Shown here in pieces: positions 34,754 through 43,042 of a DNA stretch of 64,000 nt. The position numbers and the translations under genes are program-made. The notes beneath the pieces are model-generated. The model searched no databases, was not told where the DNA came from, and saw only the letters and a list, made by a program, of their open reading frames with translations. This DNA comes from Streptomyces sp. SAI-135. GTDB taxonomy: Bacteria; Actinomycetota; Actinomycetes; Streptomycetales; Streptomycetaceae. Each line of letters starts with the position of its first letter. The stretch's first letter is position 1. The DNA lies in contig NZ_JARXYP010000002.1 of assembly GCF_029893805.1 (NCBI RefSeq), positions 6,820,001-6,884,000 on the forward strand, read 5' to 3'.

Positions 34754-34985
34754 CGAAGCCCGCGGGCAGGTCTGGGACCACAGGCGGCCGGGTTCGTACC
34801 GGTGGTTCACGACGGCCCGGCTGCTCGGCGGCCGACGACCTTCACGGCCCAGGGCGCGCTGCACGCGGTCTTCGGACCGCCCGTCCGCGCCCCGTGATGG
34901 TCATGCACGGCACGCTGAGCGGAGGGCCGGTGGATTTCCGTACCCACAGGTCGAGACCGGTGCCCGGATGGGAGGATGAGGCGCC
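34754..34985. other. Intergenic stretch, nothing recognised
   Basis: About 232 bp between the nitrate reductase and the Met-rich membrane protein. It has no strong hairpin. An 18-base stretch at 34953-34970 (GAGACCGGTGCCCGGATG) also occurs at 24895-24912; this may be chance. Confidence 0.4.
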
Positions 34986-35636
34986 ATGACAGCCGGGTGG
35001 TGCGCACGCGCAGTACGGGCCGCGGTGTTCGCGGCCGTCTGTGTGCTGCTCGCCGCCCTGGGCCACGTCCTCATGTCCGGTGCCGAGGTGCCGGGCCGGA
35101 CACTGACCGCGGGCCTGGTGGCGACCGGGGTCACGGGCTGGTGTCTGGCCGGCCGGGAACGCGGGCTGCCGCTGATCGTGGCCGTCGTGGTCGCAGCCCA
35201 GACGGCCCTCCACTCGGCGTTCTCCCTCGCCCAACCCACGGCGGCGGCACAGGACGCGGCACAGGACATGGGCGGCATGCACATGGAGTCCATGCACATG
35301 AGCGGCATGGACTCCCTCGACGCAGCCCCCATGGGGACCTCGTCGGGTGTCGACGCCCTCTCGTTCCTCGTGCCGTTCGGGATGTACGCCGCCCACCTGC
35401 TCGCCGCGCTCCTCACCGGGCTCTGGCTGGCGTACGGCGAGCGGGCCGCGTTCCGCGTCCTGCGGGCCGTGGCCGGATGGCTGGCGGCCCCGCTGCGGCT
35501 GCTTCTGCTCGCCCCGCCCGCCGTCCCGGACCGCCCGCGGCTGCGGCGGCCCCGCTCGCAGCGGGCGCCGCGACTCGTCCTCCTCAGCCACGCGATCACC
35601 CACCGGGGTCCGCCCGCGGGGACCGCTGTCGCCTGA
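34986..35636 (+). CDS. Membrane protein with Met/His-rich loop, probably copper-related, 216 aa
   Basis: The ATG at 34986 starts a protein with three membrane helices near the N terminus (about 9-30, 37-52, 58-78), then a loop of about 35 residues rich in Met and His (MGGMHMESMHMSGMDSL, residues about 96-112), a further helix pair (about 122-148) and a basic C-terminal tail. Repeated M-x-M and HM motifs outside the membrane are typical for Cu(I) binding in copper import or sensing proteins. No homologue was recognised by name. A SigC-like sigma factor gene follows 152 bases later. Confidence 0.7.
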   Translation: MTAGWCARAVRAAVFAAVCVLLAALGHVLMSGAEVPGRTLTAGLVATGVTGWCLAGRERGLPLIVAVVVAAQTALHSAFSLAQPTAAAQDAAQDMGGMHMESMHMSGMDSLDAAPMGTSSGVDALSFLVPFGMYAAHLLAALLTGLWLAYGERAAFRVLRAVAGWLAAPLRLLLLAPPAVPDRPRLRRPRSQRAPRLVLLSHAITHRGPPAGTAVA

Positions 35637-35680
35637 CGACAGCCGGTGACCCGGGGCCGCCCCTGAGCGCCTCGGGCCGT

Positions 35681-35712
35681 GGCCGTACGCCCGCCATGGG
35701 CGCCGTACGGCC
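35681..35712 (+). terminator. Terminator-like bulged hairpin
   Basis: GGCCGTAC-GCCC, loop GCCAT, GGGC, a 3-base bulge, then GTACGGCC. It lies 45 bases after the Met-rich membrane protein stop. Confidence 0.5.
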
Positions 35713-35788
35713 GTCCCCTCACCGGACCGCCGCGCACCCGTGTGCGCCCGTGCGGTCCGGATCACGGCTGACCCGAGAAGGACACCTG

Positions 35789-36373
35789 GTGATCACTTCC
35801 ACCCTGCCCGCCCCCGCCGACCCCCGCGCCCGACGGGAGTCCGCCGACGCCTCCGCCACCGCCTGGGCGCTCGCCGCCCGCACCGGCGACGCGGAAGCCG
35901 TCGACCACTTCGTCCGTGCCCTGCACCGTGACGTGCTGCGTTTCGTCTCCCACCTCTGCGCCGACCCCCAGTCCGTGGACGACCTGGCCCAGGACACGTT
36001 CCTGCGGGCGCTCGGCAGTCTGCACCGGTTCGAGGGCCGGTCCTCGGCACGCGCCTGGCTGCTGTCCATCGCCCGCCGTGCGGTGATCGACGGACACCGG
36101 CACGCGGCGGCCCGGCCCCGCCGGTACGACGGCCCGGACTGGCAGGACGCGGTCGAACGGGCACAGCCGCGGGGTGTGCCCGGATTCGACGACGGCATAG
36201 TGCTGGGCGACCTGTTGGGGGCGTTGTCCGACGAGCGGCGGGAGGCGTTCGTGCTCACGCAGCTGCTGGGGCTGTCGTACGAGGAGGCGGCCGGGGTGAG
36301 CGGGTGTCCGGTGGGGACGATCCGGTCCCGGGTGGCGCGGGCCAGGGGGGAGCTGAGGGAACTGGTGGTGTGA
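35789..36373 (+). CDS. ECF sigma factor resembling mycobacterial SigC, 194 aa
   Basis: GTG 35789 follows GAGAAGGA at good distance. Region 2 (about 50-120) contains DVLRFVSHLC, DDLAQDTFLRALGSLHRFEG and SSARAWLLSIARR; region 4 (about 140-194) contains REAFVLTQLLGLSYEEAAG and CPVGTIRSRVARARGEL. As I remember M. tuberculosis SigC, the match is unusually close over both regions; that factor controls copper acquisition genes. The Met/His-rich membrane protein directly upstream suggests a similar role here. No anti-sigma factor gene is adjacent, as for mycobacterial SigC. A convergent gene lies 22 bases downstream. Confidence 0.87.
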   Translation: MITSTLPAPADPRARRESADASATAWALAARTGDAEAVDHFVRALHRDVLRFVSHLCADPQSVDDLAQDTFLRALGSLHRFEGRSSARAWLLSIARRAVIDGHRHAAARPRRYDGPDWQDAVERAQPRGVPGFDDGIVLGDLLGALSDERREAFVLTQLLGLSYEEAAGVSGCPVGTIRSRVARARGELRELVV

Positions 36374-36395
36374 GGGGGCCCCTGACGGGATCAGG

Positions 36396-39300
36396 TCACG
36401 GTGTGTTCCGGAGGTACCGGGCTGCCGTGGCCGCCGCCGTCAGTCCCGCCAGGCCCGCTCCGGCCAGGGCCAGTGCCTGCGCCCTGCGGCTCGGCGGAGT
36501 GGGCCGCGCCCCCGGCGCCACCCCGTACGCGCTGCCCGGTGTCCCCGGCAGAGCGCTCGCCAGCAGCTCTGCGAGGTGGACGCCCTCGTGGCCGCCGCTG
36601 TCGAGTTGGTGGATCTGGGTGCGGCAGCTGAAGCCGTCGGCGAGGACCACGGTCTCCGGGGGCTCCTCGCGCAGCCGGGGGAGCAGCACCCGTTCCGCGC
36701 ACGCCTCGCTGACCTCCAGGTGGCCCGGTTCGAAGCCGAAGTTGCCGGCGAGGCCGCAGCAGCCGGAGTCGAGTCGTTCGGCGTCGACTCCCGCGCGGTG
36801 CAGGAGCTTCCGGTCGGCCTGCCAGTCCAGTACGGCGTGCTGGTGGCAGTGCACCTGGGCGAGGGCCTTCGCGGAGCGTTCCGGAACCTGCGGGGGTTCG
36901 TAGCCGGGGGAGTGCTCGGTGAGCAGTTCGGCGAGCGTGACCGTGCGCTCGCGCAGCCGCCGTACGTCCTGGTCGGCGGGGAACAGTTCGGGCGCGTCCG
37001 AGCGGAACACCGCCGTGCAGCTCGGCTCCAGGCCGACCACCAGGCCGCCCGCCCGGACATGCTCGGCGAGCCTGCGCACGGTACGGCCCAGCACCCGTTC
37101 GGCGGTGGCGAGTTGCCCGGTCGAGATCCAGGTCAGGCCGCAGCACAGCGGCTCCTCGGGCAGGACGACCCGCCAGCCGGCGTGCTCCATGAGGATCACG
37201 GCCGCCTGTCCGACGTGCGGGTGGAAGTGGTTGGTGAAGGTGTCCGGCCACAGCAGGACGCTGCCGCGCGCTCCGTCGCCGTACGGCTCGTGCCGGGCGA
37301 ACCACTGCTGGAGTGTCTCCCCGGCGAACAGCGGGACCTCGCGGTTCTCGACGCCCGCGAGCGCCACGGCCGCCCTGGACAGGAGCGGGGTGTGGGTGAG
37401 CGCGTTGACGACCGGCCCGAGCCGGGTGCGTCCGACCACCTGCGCCACCGCGGGCAGCCAGCCCATGGAGAGATGGGCCCGGGGCCTGCGCCACCAGCGG
37501 CCCTCGTAGTGGTGGGAGAGGAACTCCGCCTTGTACGTGGCCATGTCGACGTCCGCCGGACAGTCCTGCTTGCAGCCCTTGCAGGCCAGACACAGATCGA
37601 GCGCGTTACGGACCGCCTCGGACCGCCAGCCGTCCCGGACCGCGCTGTCGCCGTGTCCGTCGAGCATCTCGAACAGCAGCCGGGCCCGCCCGCGCGTGGA
37701 GTGCTCCTCCTCGTGCGTGACCTGGAAGGACGGGCACATCACCGCACCGCCCTCGGTGGTGTGCTGACGGCATTTCCCCACGCCCACACAGCGGTTGGCG
37801 GCCTGGGCGAAGGACCCGCCGTCGTGCGGGAAGCGGAAGTGCAGGTCGCGGGGGTCGTACGGGGCCCAGTCGGCGCCGAGGCGCAGGTTCTCGTCGAGCC
37901 CGTACGGCGCCACGACCTTCCCCGGGTTCATCCGGTCGAGGGGGTCGAAGACGGCCTTGAGCCGGCCGAAGGCGGTGACGAGCCGCTCCCCGAACATGCG
38001 GGGCAGCAGCTCGCCCCGGCTCTGCCCGTCGCCGTGCTCGCCCGAGAGCGAGCCGCCGAACTCCACGACCAGGTCGGCCGCCCGCTCCATGAACCGCCGG
38101 TAGGCCGCGACCCCGTCGGCGGAGTACAGGTCGAAGGGGATCCGGGTGTGCACACAGCCGTGCCCGAAGTGGCCGTAGAGACTGGGCCCGGTGTCACTGA
38201 GGTAGCCGAACTCGTCGTACAGGCCCCGCAGCCGGCGCAGGTAGTCGCCGAGCCGTTCGGGCGGGACCGCGGAGTCCTCCCAGCCCTCGAAGGTGTCGGG
38301 CCGGCCGGGGATGTGCGCGGTGGCGCCGAGGCCGGCCTCGCGGACCTGCCACAACTCCTGTTCGTGGGCGGGGTCGTCGAGGAAGGCGACCGTGGGGTCG
38401 TGCTCGGACTCGTGCAGGCCGTCGAGCATGCGGTGGGCGTGCTCGTCGGCCTCCCGCAGGGTCTTCCCGCCGAACTGCACCATCAGGAAGGCGTTGCCCT
38501 CGGGGAGTTCGGCGCGGGCCTTCGGGTTGAGGCGCTTGATCCGTTCGTCCCGGATGAGGCGCGCGTCCAGGCCCTCCAAGGCGATCGGCTCGTACGGGAG
38601 GATCGCCGGGACGGCGTCGGCGGCCGTCTCGATGTCGGGGAAGCCGAGGACGACCAGGGTGCGCTCCTCGACGACCGGCACCAGTTCCAGTTCCGCGCGC
38701 AGGACGGTGACCAGTGTCGATTCACTGCCCACCAGCAGTCCGGCGACGTCGAAGCCGTGCTCCGGGAGCAGGGAGTCGAGGTTGTAGCCGGAGACCCGGC
38801 GCGGGATGTCCGGGAAGCGGGCGCGGATCTCCTCGGCGTAAGTGTCGCGCAGGGCGCGCAACTGCCGGTAGACGGTGGCCCGCAGGTCTCCCTGCCGCTC
38901 GATCCCGGCGTACTCCTCGTCGCTGGTCTCGCCGCACCAGAACCGGGTGCCGTCGTACAACTGCACCTCCAGGCGGGCGATGTTGTCGACGACCTTCCCG
39001 TAGGCCTGAGCCGTCGCCCCGCAGGAGTTGTTGCCGATCATCCCGCCGATCGTGCAGTTGGCGTGGGTGGCGGGCTCCGGGCCGAACCGCAGTCCGGTCG
39101 GGGCGAGTTGACGATTGAGGTCGTCGAGCACGATGCCCGGCTGGACGACACAGGTGCGGGCGTCGGGGTCCACGGACTCCAGCCGCGAGCAGTACTTCGA
39201 CCAGTCGATCACCACGGCGGTGTTGGTGCACTGCCCGGCGAGGCTGGTCCCGCCGCCCCGGGAGAGCACCGGAGCGTCGTGCTCACGGGCCACCGCCAGC

Positions 39301-39515
39301 GCCTGTGCCGCGGCCTCGGGCGTACGGGGCACGACCACGCCGATCGGGGTCTGGCGGAAGTTCGAGGCGTCGGTCGAGTAGGCGGCCCGGCTGCCGGCGT
39401 CGAAGCGGACCTCGCCGTCGACCCGCTCGCGCAGCGCGCGTTCCAGGGCCGCGATGTCCGGCGGGGGTGCCTCGGACCGTCGTACGACAGGAACGGGCAG
39501 GTCGGAGGTCGTCAT
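36396..39515 (-). CDS. FAD/Fe-S D-2-hydroxyacid dehydrogenase, YdiJ-like fusion, 1039 aa
   Basis: Order of domains: an FAD-binding domain of the vanillyl-alcohol-oxidase type (about 55-270, SRGGGTSLAGQC and the glycines of IGNNSCGA), FAD-linked oxidase C-terminal domain (about 300-570, SGEHGDGQSRGELL), a [4Fe-4S] ferredoxin-like region (about 605-680, CVGVGKC and CLACKGCKQDC), then two CCG domains (CCGLTW and GCCGLAGNFG). A final hydrophobic helix (about 1012-1035, Ala-rich) is unusual and may anchor it to the membrane. YdiJ-type enzymes oxidise D-lactate or D-2-hydroxyglutarate and pass electrons to quinones. A MarR gene lies 58 bp upstream on the same strand. Confidence 0.87.
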   Translation of the reverse strand: MTTSDLPVPVVRRSEAPPPDIAALERALRERVDGEVRFDAGSRAAYSTDASNFRQTPIGVVVPRTPEAAAQALAVAREHDAPVLSRGGGTSLAGQCTNTAVVIDWSKYCSRLESVDPDARTCVVQPGIVLDDLNRQLAPTGLRFGPEPATHANCTIGGMIGNNSCGATAQAYGKVVDNIARLEVQLYDGTRFWCGETSDEEYAGIERQGDLRATVYRQLRALRDTYAEEIRARFPDIPRRVSGYNLDSLLPEHGFDVAGLLVGSESTLVTVLRAELELVPVVEERTLVVLGFPDIETAADAVPAILPYEPIALEGLDARLIRDERIKRLNPKARAELPEGNAFLMVQFGGKTLREADEHAHRMLDGLHESEHDPTVAFLDDPAHEQELWQVREAGLGATAHIPGRPDTFEGWEDSAVPPERLGDYLRRLRGLYDEFGYLSDTGPSLYGHFGHGCVHTRIPFDLYSADGVAAYRRFMERAADLVVEFGGSLSGEHGDGQSRGELLPRMFGERLVTAFGRLKAVFDPLDRMNPGKVVAPYGLDENLRLGADWAPYDPRDLHFRFPHDGGSFAQAANRCVGVGKCRQHTTEGGAVMCPSFQVTHEEEHSTRGRARLLFEMLDGHGDSAVRDGWRSEAVRNALDLCLACKGCKQDCPADVDMATYKAEFLSHHYEGRWWRRPRAHLSMGWLPAVAQVVGRTRLGPVVNALTHTPLLSRAAVALAGVENREVPLFAGETLQQWFARHEPYGDGARGSVLLWPDTFTNHFHPHVGQAAVILMEHAGWRVVLPEEPLCCGLTWISTGQLATAERVLGRTVRRLAEHVRAGGLVVGLEPSCTAVFRSDAPELFPADQDVRRLRERTVTLAELLTEHSPGYEPPQVPERSAKALAQVHCHQHAVLDWQADRKLLHRAGVDAERLDSGCCGLAGNFGFEPGHLEVSEACAERVLLPRLREEPPETVVLADGFSCRTQIHQLDSGGHEGVHLAELLASALPGTPGSAYGVAPGARPTPPSRRAQALALAGAGLAGLTAAATAARYLRNTP

Positions 39516-39573
39516 GAACCCCTCCTTCGTGTCGGCGCGGGCACCGGCCGGGTACCCGCGACCGCACCGGTGA

Positions 39574-40053
39574 CTACTCCGGGGCCGCCTCCGCGGCGAA
39601 GCCGGGCAGCAGCGCGCAGAGCGCCTGGTGCTGGGCGGGGCCCATGAAGCGCCCGAGTGCCTCCTTGACCGTCTCGGCGAGGGCCTCGGAGGCCTCCTTC
39701 AGCAGCCCCCGCGCCTTCTCGGTGAGGGCGACCTCGATGCCCCGCTTGTCACCGCAGACCGACCTGCGGGTGACAAGACCGGTGTGCTGGAGGCAGGCGA
39801 CCTGGTAGGTGAGGCGGGTCTTCGGGCGGCCCAGGAGTTCGGCGATCCGGGTCATGCGCAGGGCCTGGCCGGGGTCCGCGGCCAGCAGGCACAGGACCAG
39901 GAACTCGTCGTGCGAGACGTCCAGCCGTTCCTTGACGAGGGAGCGCAGCTCCTGCTCGACGGCTCCCGTCGCGGCCAGCATCACCATCCATGCGTGCAGT
40001 TCGGGGGGCAGGAGCCCACCGGAGGTGGCGGGGCAGTCGGACGGATCGGCCAT
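39574..40053 (-). CDS. MarR-family transcriptional regulator, 159 aa
   Basis: The ATG at 40053 opens a protein with the MarR layout: an N-terminal dimerisation helix, winged helix (about 50-115) with LRMTRIAELLGRPKTRLTYQ as recognition region and GDKRGIEVALTEKARGL as wing. A single cysteine lies before the wing (SVCGDKRG) and another near the C terminus. It is divergent from the YceI gene across 83 bp holding two palindromic sites, which it probably binds. The dehydrogenase gene lies downstream and may be co-transcribed. Confidence 0.9.
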   Translation of the reverse strand: MADPSDCPATSGGLLPPELHAWMVMLAATGAVEQELRSLVKERLDVSHDEFLVLCLLAADPGQALRMTRIAELLGRPKTRLTYQVACLQHTGLVTRRSVCGDKRGIEVALTEKARGLLKEASEALAETVKEALGRFMGPAQHQALCALLPGFAAEAAPE

Positions 40054-40073
40054 GTTGTCGAGTGTAGCTGTTG

Positions 40074-40118
40074 TTCAAATTTGGAGTATGAGCTAGCGTG
40101 CTGTCATCCAAATTTGGA
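40074..40118. promoter_or_regulatory. Paired MarR operator sites
   Basis: TTCAAATTTGGA (40074-40085) and TCCAAATTTGGA (40107-40118, perfect palindrome) have centres 33 bp apart in the 83-bp region between the divergent marR and yceI genes. These AT-rich 12-mers stand out in this GC-rich genome. Confidence 0.75.
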
Positions 40119-40136
40119 CTACATGAGTGAGGGATC

Positions 40137-40652
40137 ATGACCGTCGCCGTCGAAACCGGAACCTGGCAGCTCGACCGGACCGCCACCACCGTCGCGCTCA
40201 AGCACAGGACGATGTGGGGCCTGGTCACCGTGAAGGGCGCCTTCACCACCGTGGACGGTCAGGGCGAGGTGCGGGCCGACGGGTCCGCCGTCGGCACCAT
40301 GACCCTGGACGCCGCCTCCCTCGACACCAAGAACGCCAAGCGGGACGAGCACCTGCGCGGATCCGACTTCTTCGACGTCGAGAACCACCCCGAGATCACC
40401 TTCGCGGTGCGCAGCGCCGAACTGCGCGACGGCGACCAGGTGCACGTGATCGGTCAGCTCACCGCCCGCGGCATCAGCCGCCCCCAGTCCTTCACGGCCC
40501 GGCTCGTCGACGCGGACGCCGACGCGGTCACGCTGCAGGCCGAGTTCTCGGTGGACCGCGAGCACTTCGGCCTGGGCTGGAACCAGCTCGGCATGATCCG
40601 CGGCCTGACCACGGTCACCGCCTCGCTCCGCTTCAAGCGGTCGGCAGCCTGA
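40137..40652 (+). CDS. YceI family protein, 171 aa
   Basis: The ATG at 40137 starts MTVAVETGTWQLDRTATTVA, and the protein shows the YceI lipocalin-like pattern: VKGAFTTVDGQGEVRADG, DAASLDTKNAKRDEHLRGSDFFDVENHPEITF and ITARGISRPQSF-like segments. There is no signal peptide, so it is cytoplasmic, unlike E. coli YceI. YceI proteins bind isoprenoid or other apolar molecules. It is divergent from a MarR gene with two shared operator sites, so it is probably induced. Its 3' end overlaps the convergent glycosyltransferase gene by 20 bp. Confidence 0.9.
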   Translation: MTVAVETGTWQLDRTATTVALKHRTMWGLVTVKGAFTTVDGQGEVRADGSAVGTMTLDAASLDTKNAKRDEHLRGSDFFDVENHPEITFAVRSAELRDGDQVHVIGQLTARGISRPQSFTARLVDADADAVTLQAEFSVDREHFGLGWNQLGMIRGLTTVTASLRFKRSAA

Positions 40653-42357
40653 CCCAGGCGCTCGACAGGGTCTGCGGCGAGGACGTGAACACCCGGAGCC
40701 GGATGCGCTGACCCGGCTTCGGGAGGGCGTACGTCCCCCCGGGCGGCCGCAGTTCATAGGTCGCCGTCGAGTGGGCGGGCAGCACGGCCGGCCCCCGCAG
40801 CACCGAGAAGTACGGGTACATGCCCTGGCCCCGGGTGAGGGTGAAGTGGGGCGTGAGGGCGTCGTCGTCCGTGTTGGTGACCCGCAGGGTCAGCCGGGAC
40901 AGCGTGCGGACCCCGTGCCGCACGGAGGAGACCTGCATGCGCAGCGGCGGCGAGCCGGTGGCCGCCAGCGCCGCGCTCGCCAGGGCCGGAGCCAGCAGCA
41001 GGACGGCCGCGGCGATCCGCGCCGGACGCCGGTGCGCTCCGGCGAGCCGGGCCGACAACGGCTGCCAGGCCCCCGCGAACTCGGACGCGGGCGCGGTGAC
41101 CGCCGCCGCCACCCACAGCGGGGTCATCAGCAGGTAGTAGCCGTCCTGTGAACGGGTCGCCAGCCAGAAGGCCAGCCACGGCAGCACCGTCGCCGCCGGG
41201 CCGAGGCGGCGCACCAAGAGCACGAACAGCGCCAGCAGCCCGGCGAGCAGCAGCAGGCTCGCCCAGCCGTACCAGTCGATCCGGTCGCTGCCGTCCGTGA
41301 GGTACAGCGACACGCCCATCAGGCCCTGCCCGTGCAGCACCGCGCCCTGGGTCAGCGGCAGCGCGATCCCCTCCAGCCACGCGGCCGGCCGGCTCACGAC
41401 GAAGTACGCGTTGATCAGCAGCCACACGCCGGCGGCGACCCCGGCGAGCCGCAGCACCACCAGACCCGCCCCGCGCGCCCCGAGCTCCCCGCGCCGCACG
41501 GCATGGATCCCGGCGAGCAGGAACGGCGTGAGGAACCAGGGCAGTTGCTGCGCCGCGCACGCCGCGCCCAGACAGGCGGCCTGGGCCGCCCCGGCCCACC
41601 CCAACCGGCCGCCGCGGCCGATCCGGGGCCAGCGCACCACCACCGGCACCAGCAGGGCCAGCGCCAGGATCGCCGGGTAGCCGAGACGGCCGTACAGGGG
41701 AATCATCGAGAACCCCAGGCACACCATGGTCGCCGCCGGCCGCCACGGCGTGGGCAGCAGCCGCCACAGCACGACCGTGCCCACCAGCAGCGCGCCCGTG
41801 CTCACCGCCATGGCCGGCAGGCCGCCGTGGCCCAGCCACAGCAGGGGAGCGGTCAGCAGCGGGGCGAGCGGGGGATAGCCGTACGTGTAGTCGTAGCCGC
41901 CCGCGACGGTCGGGGTGACCGCGATGCCGTGGCCGCCGAAGAGCCACGGCCAGGGACGGCCGTAGATCCCGTGCCCGGCGACCAGGTCGCGGGCCGCCTG
42001 GGTGGTGAGGGCGGCCTCGTCGGTGCCGCGGTGGATCAGGACGAACGCGCACACGGCGAGCGTCAGACCGGTCACCAGCACGCACAGGTCCACGCGGGCG
42101 AGGGACCGCCGGCCGCGCACCACCAGGGCCAGGACCCCGCAGACGAGGATCGAGGCGTAGCAGACCGAGATGACCGCGGCCACGGCGGGCCGGTGGACCG
42201 CCGCCTCGGTCCACACGTCACGGGTGCCGATGAAGAGGCTGATGTCCGCGAGCAGTGTCAGGACGCGATGCCACTGCGCCGGGGTGTCCGGGGCGGTGGA
42301 CACCGAAGGCCGGGTCGGCCGGCCGGGCGCCGGCAGCCGAGTATCTGTCAAGAGCAC
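40633..42357 (-). CDS. Polytopic membrane glycosyltransferase-like protein, 574 aa
   Basis: GTG 42357 is the best start, though its ribosome-binding site is weak. Residues about 40-470 contain some ten to twelve membrane helices; an extracytoplasmic loop after helix 2 begins HRGTDEAALTTQAARDL and includes GYDYTYGYPPLAPLL, a layout of GT-C or DUF2029-type mannosyltransferases using polyprenyl-phosphate sugars. The C-terminal about 100 residues (LTLRVTNTDDDALTPHFTL...) form a predicted beta-sandwich. Sugar and acceptor are unknown. It is divergent from sflB. Confidence 0.72.
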   Translation of the reverse strand: MLLTDTRLPAPGRPTRPSVSTAPDTPAQWHRVLTLLADISLFIGTRDVWTEAAVHRPAVAAVISVCYASILVCGVLALVVRGRRSLARVDLCVLVTGLTLAVCAFVLIHRGTDEAALTTQAARDLVAGHGIYGRPWPWLFGGHGIAVTPTVAGGYDYTYGYPPLAPLLTAPLLWLGHGGLPAMAVSTGALLVGTVVLWRLLPTPWRPAATMVCLGFSMIPLYGRLGYPAILALALLVPVVVRWPRIGRGGRLGWAGAAQAACLGAACAAQQLPWFLTPFLLAGIHAVRRGELGARGAGLVVLRLAGVAAGVWLLINAYFVVSRPAAWLEGIALPLTQGAVLHGQGLMGVSLYLTDGSDRIDWYGWASLLLLAGLLALFVLLVRRLGPAATVLPWLAFWLATRSQDGYYLLMTPLWVAAAVTAPASEFAGAWQPLSARLAGAHRRPARIAAAVLLLAPALASAALAATGSPPLRMQVSSVRHGVRTLSRLTLRVTNTDDDALTPHFTLTRGQGMYPYFSVLRGPAVLPAHSTATYELRPPGGTYALPKPGQRIRLRVFTSSPQTLSSAWVRLPTA

Positions 42358-42571
42358 GGCATCGGACGCTAATCGGACCTGGTGAGGGCCCCTGCGACGG
42401 ACGCCAAGAGTCCGGTGTGAGGCGGGTAAGACCCATTCGTCCACGGCCGGCGGCGCTGCGATGTGACCGCCGGGACGGTCGCGGACCGTGTCGCTGTTGG
42501 GCCGAACGGGTGACTTGGCGTAAGAATTGGCTGGTGCAGGCATTGAAGGCGAGTCGGAGCGGGGGGAGCCG
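42358..42571. promoter_or_regulatory. Divergent promoter region upstream of sflB
   Basis: About 214 bp between the glycosyltransferase and sflB. A GGGGGG-AG ribosome-binding site precedes sflB. No notable palindrome was seen. Confidence 0.35.
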
Positions 42572-42961
42572 GTGAACAGGTACGACGTCACCGATGAACA
42601 GTGGGAGGGGCTCGCCCAGGTCGTTCCGTTGCGCGGGCGGGACGCATGGCCGTCCGCGGTCGACCACCGGTCCATGGCGGAGGCCGAGACCGAGGCCCGG
42701 CGCCGTTTCGTGGTCCTGCGGATCAACGTCTTCGCGGACGCCCGTGAGGTCGCCGAGACCCTGATGGCCGGCATCCCCGTCCTGCTCGACCTCACCGGCG
42801 CGGAGACGGAGGTCGCCAAGCGGGTCCTCGACTTCAGCACGGGTGTCGTCTTCGGCCTGGCCAGCGGGATGCACCGGGTGGACCGGAACGTGTTCCTGCT
42901 CACTCCGGCCGGGACCGAGGTGACGGGCCTGATGGAGAGCGCGGGGATGCCGGGGGTCTGA
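42572..42961 (+). CDS. sflB: SepF-like cell-division protein SflB
   Basis: This 129-aa protein consists of a short N-terminal region and one SepF core (about 40-125): INVFADAREVAETLMAGIPVLLDL, AKRVLDFSTGVVFGLASGM and VFLLTPAGTEV. SepF anchors FtsZ to the membrane; Streptomyces have SepF plus shorter paralogues SflA and SflB that affect hyphal branching. The protein lacks the long linker of true SepF and is not in the ftsZ-yggS-sepF cluster, which points to a paralogue. Assignment to SflB rests on the location relative to arcAB, from memory of S. coelicolor. The start GTG 42572 has GGGGGGAG upstream. Confidence 0.75.
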   Translation: MNRYDVTDEQWEGLAQVVPLRGRDAWPSAVDHRSMAEAETEARRRFVVLRINVFADAREVAETLMAGIPVLLDLTGAETEVAKRVLDFSTGVVFGLASGMHRVDRNVFLLTPAGTEVTGLMESAGMPGV

Positions 42962-43042
42962 GCCGCGGGGACGTTAGCCCGTTCGTGGGAAGGCCGCCGC
43001 GGAGGAACGGTTCGTCCGAGGGCGGAGTCCTACGGTCCGGAC

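Noticed and set aside
35637..36373. An anti-sigma factor gene for the ECF sigma factor.
   Set aside because: No open frame with an anti-sigma-like zinc motif or single-pass layout is adjacent; the upstream membrane protein has several helices and a Met-rich loop instead.
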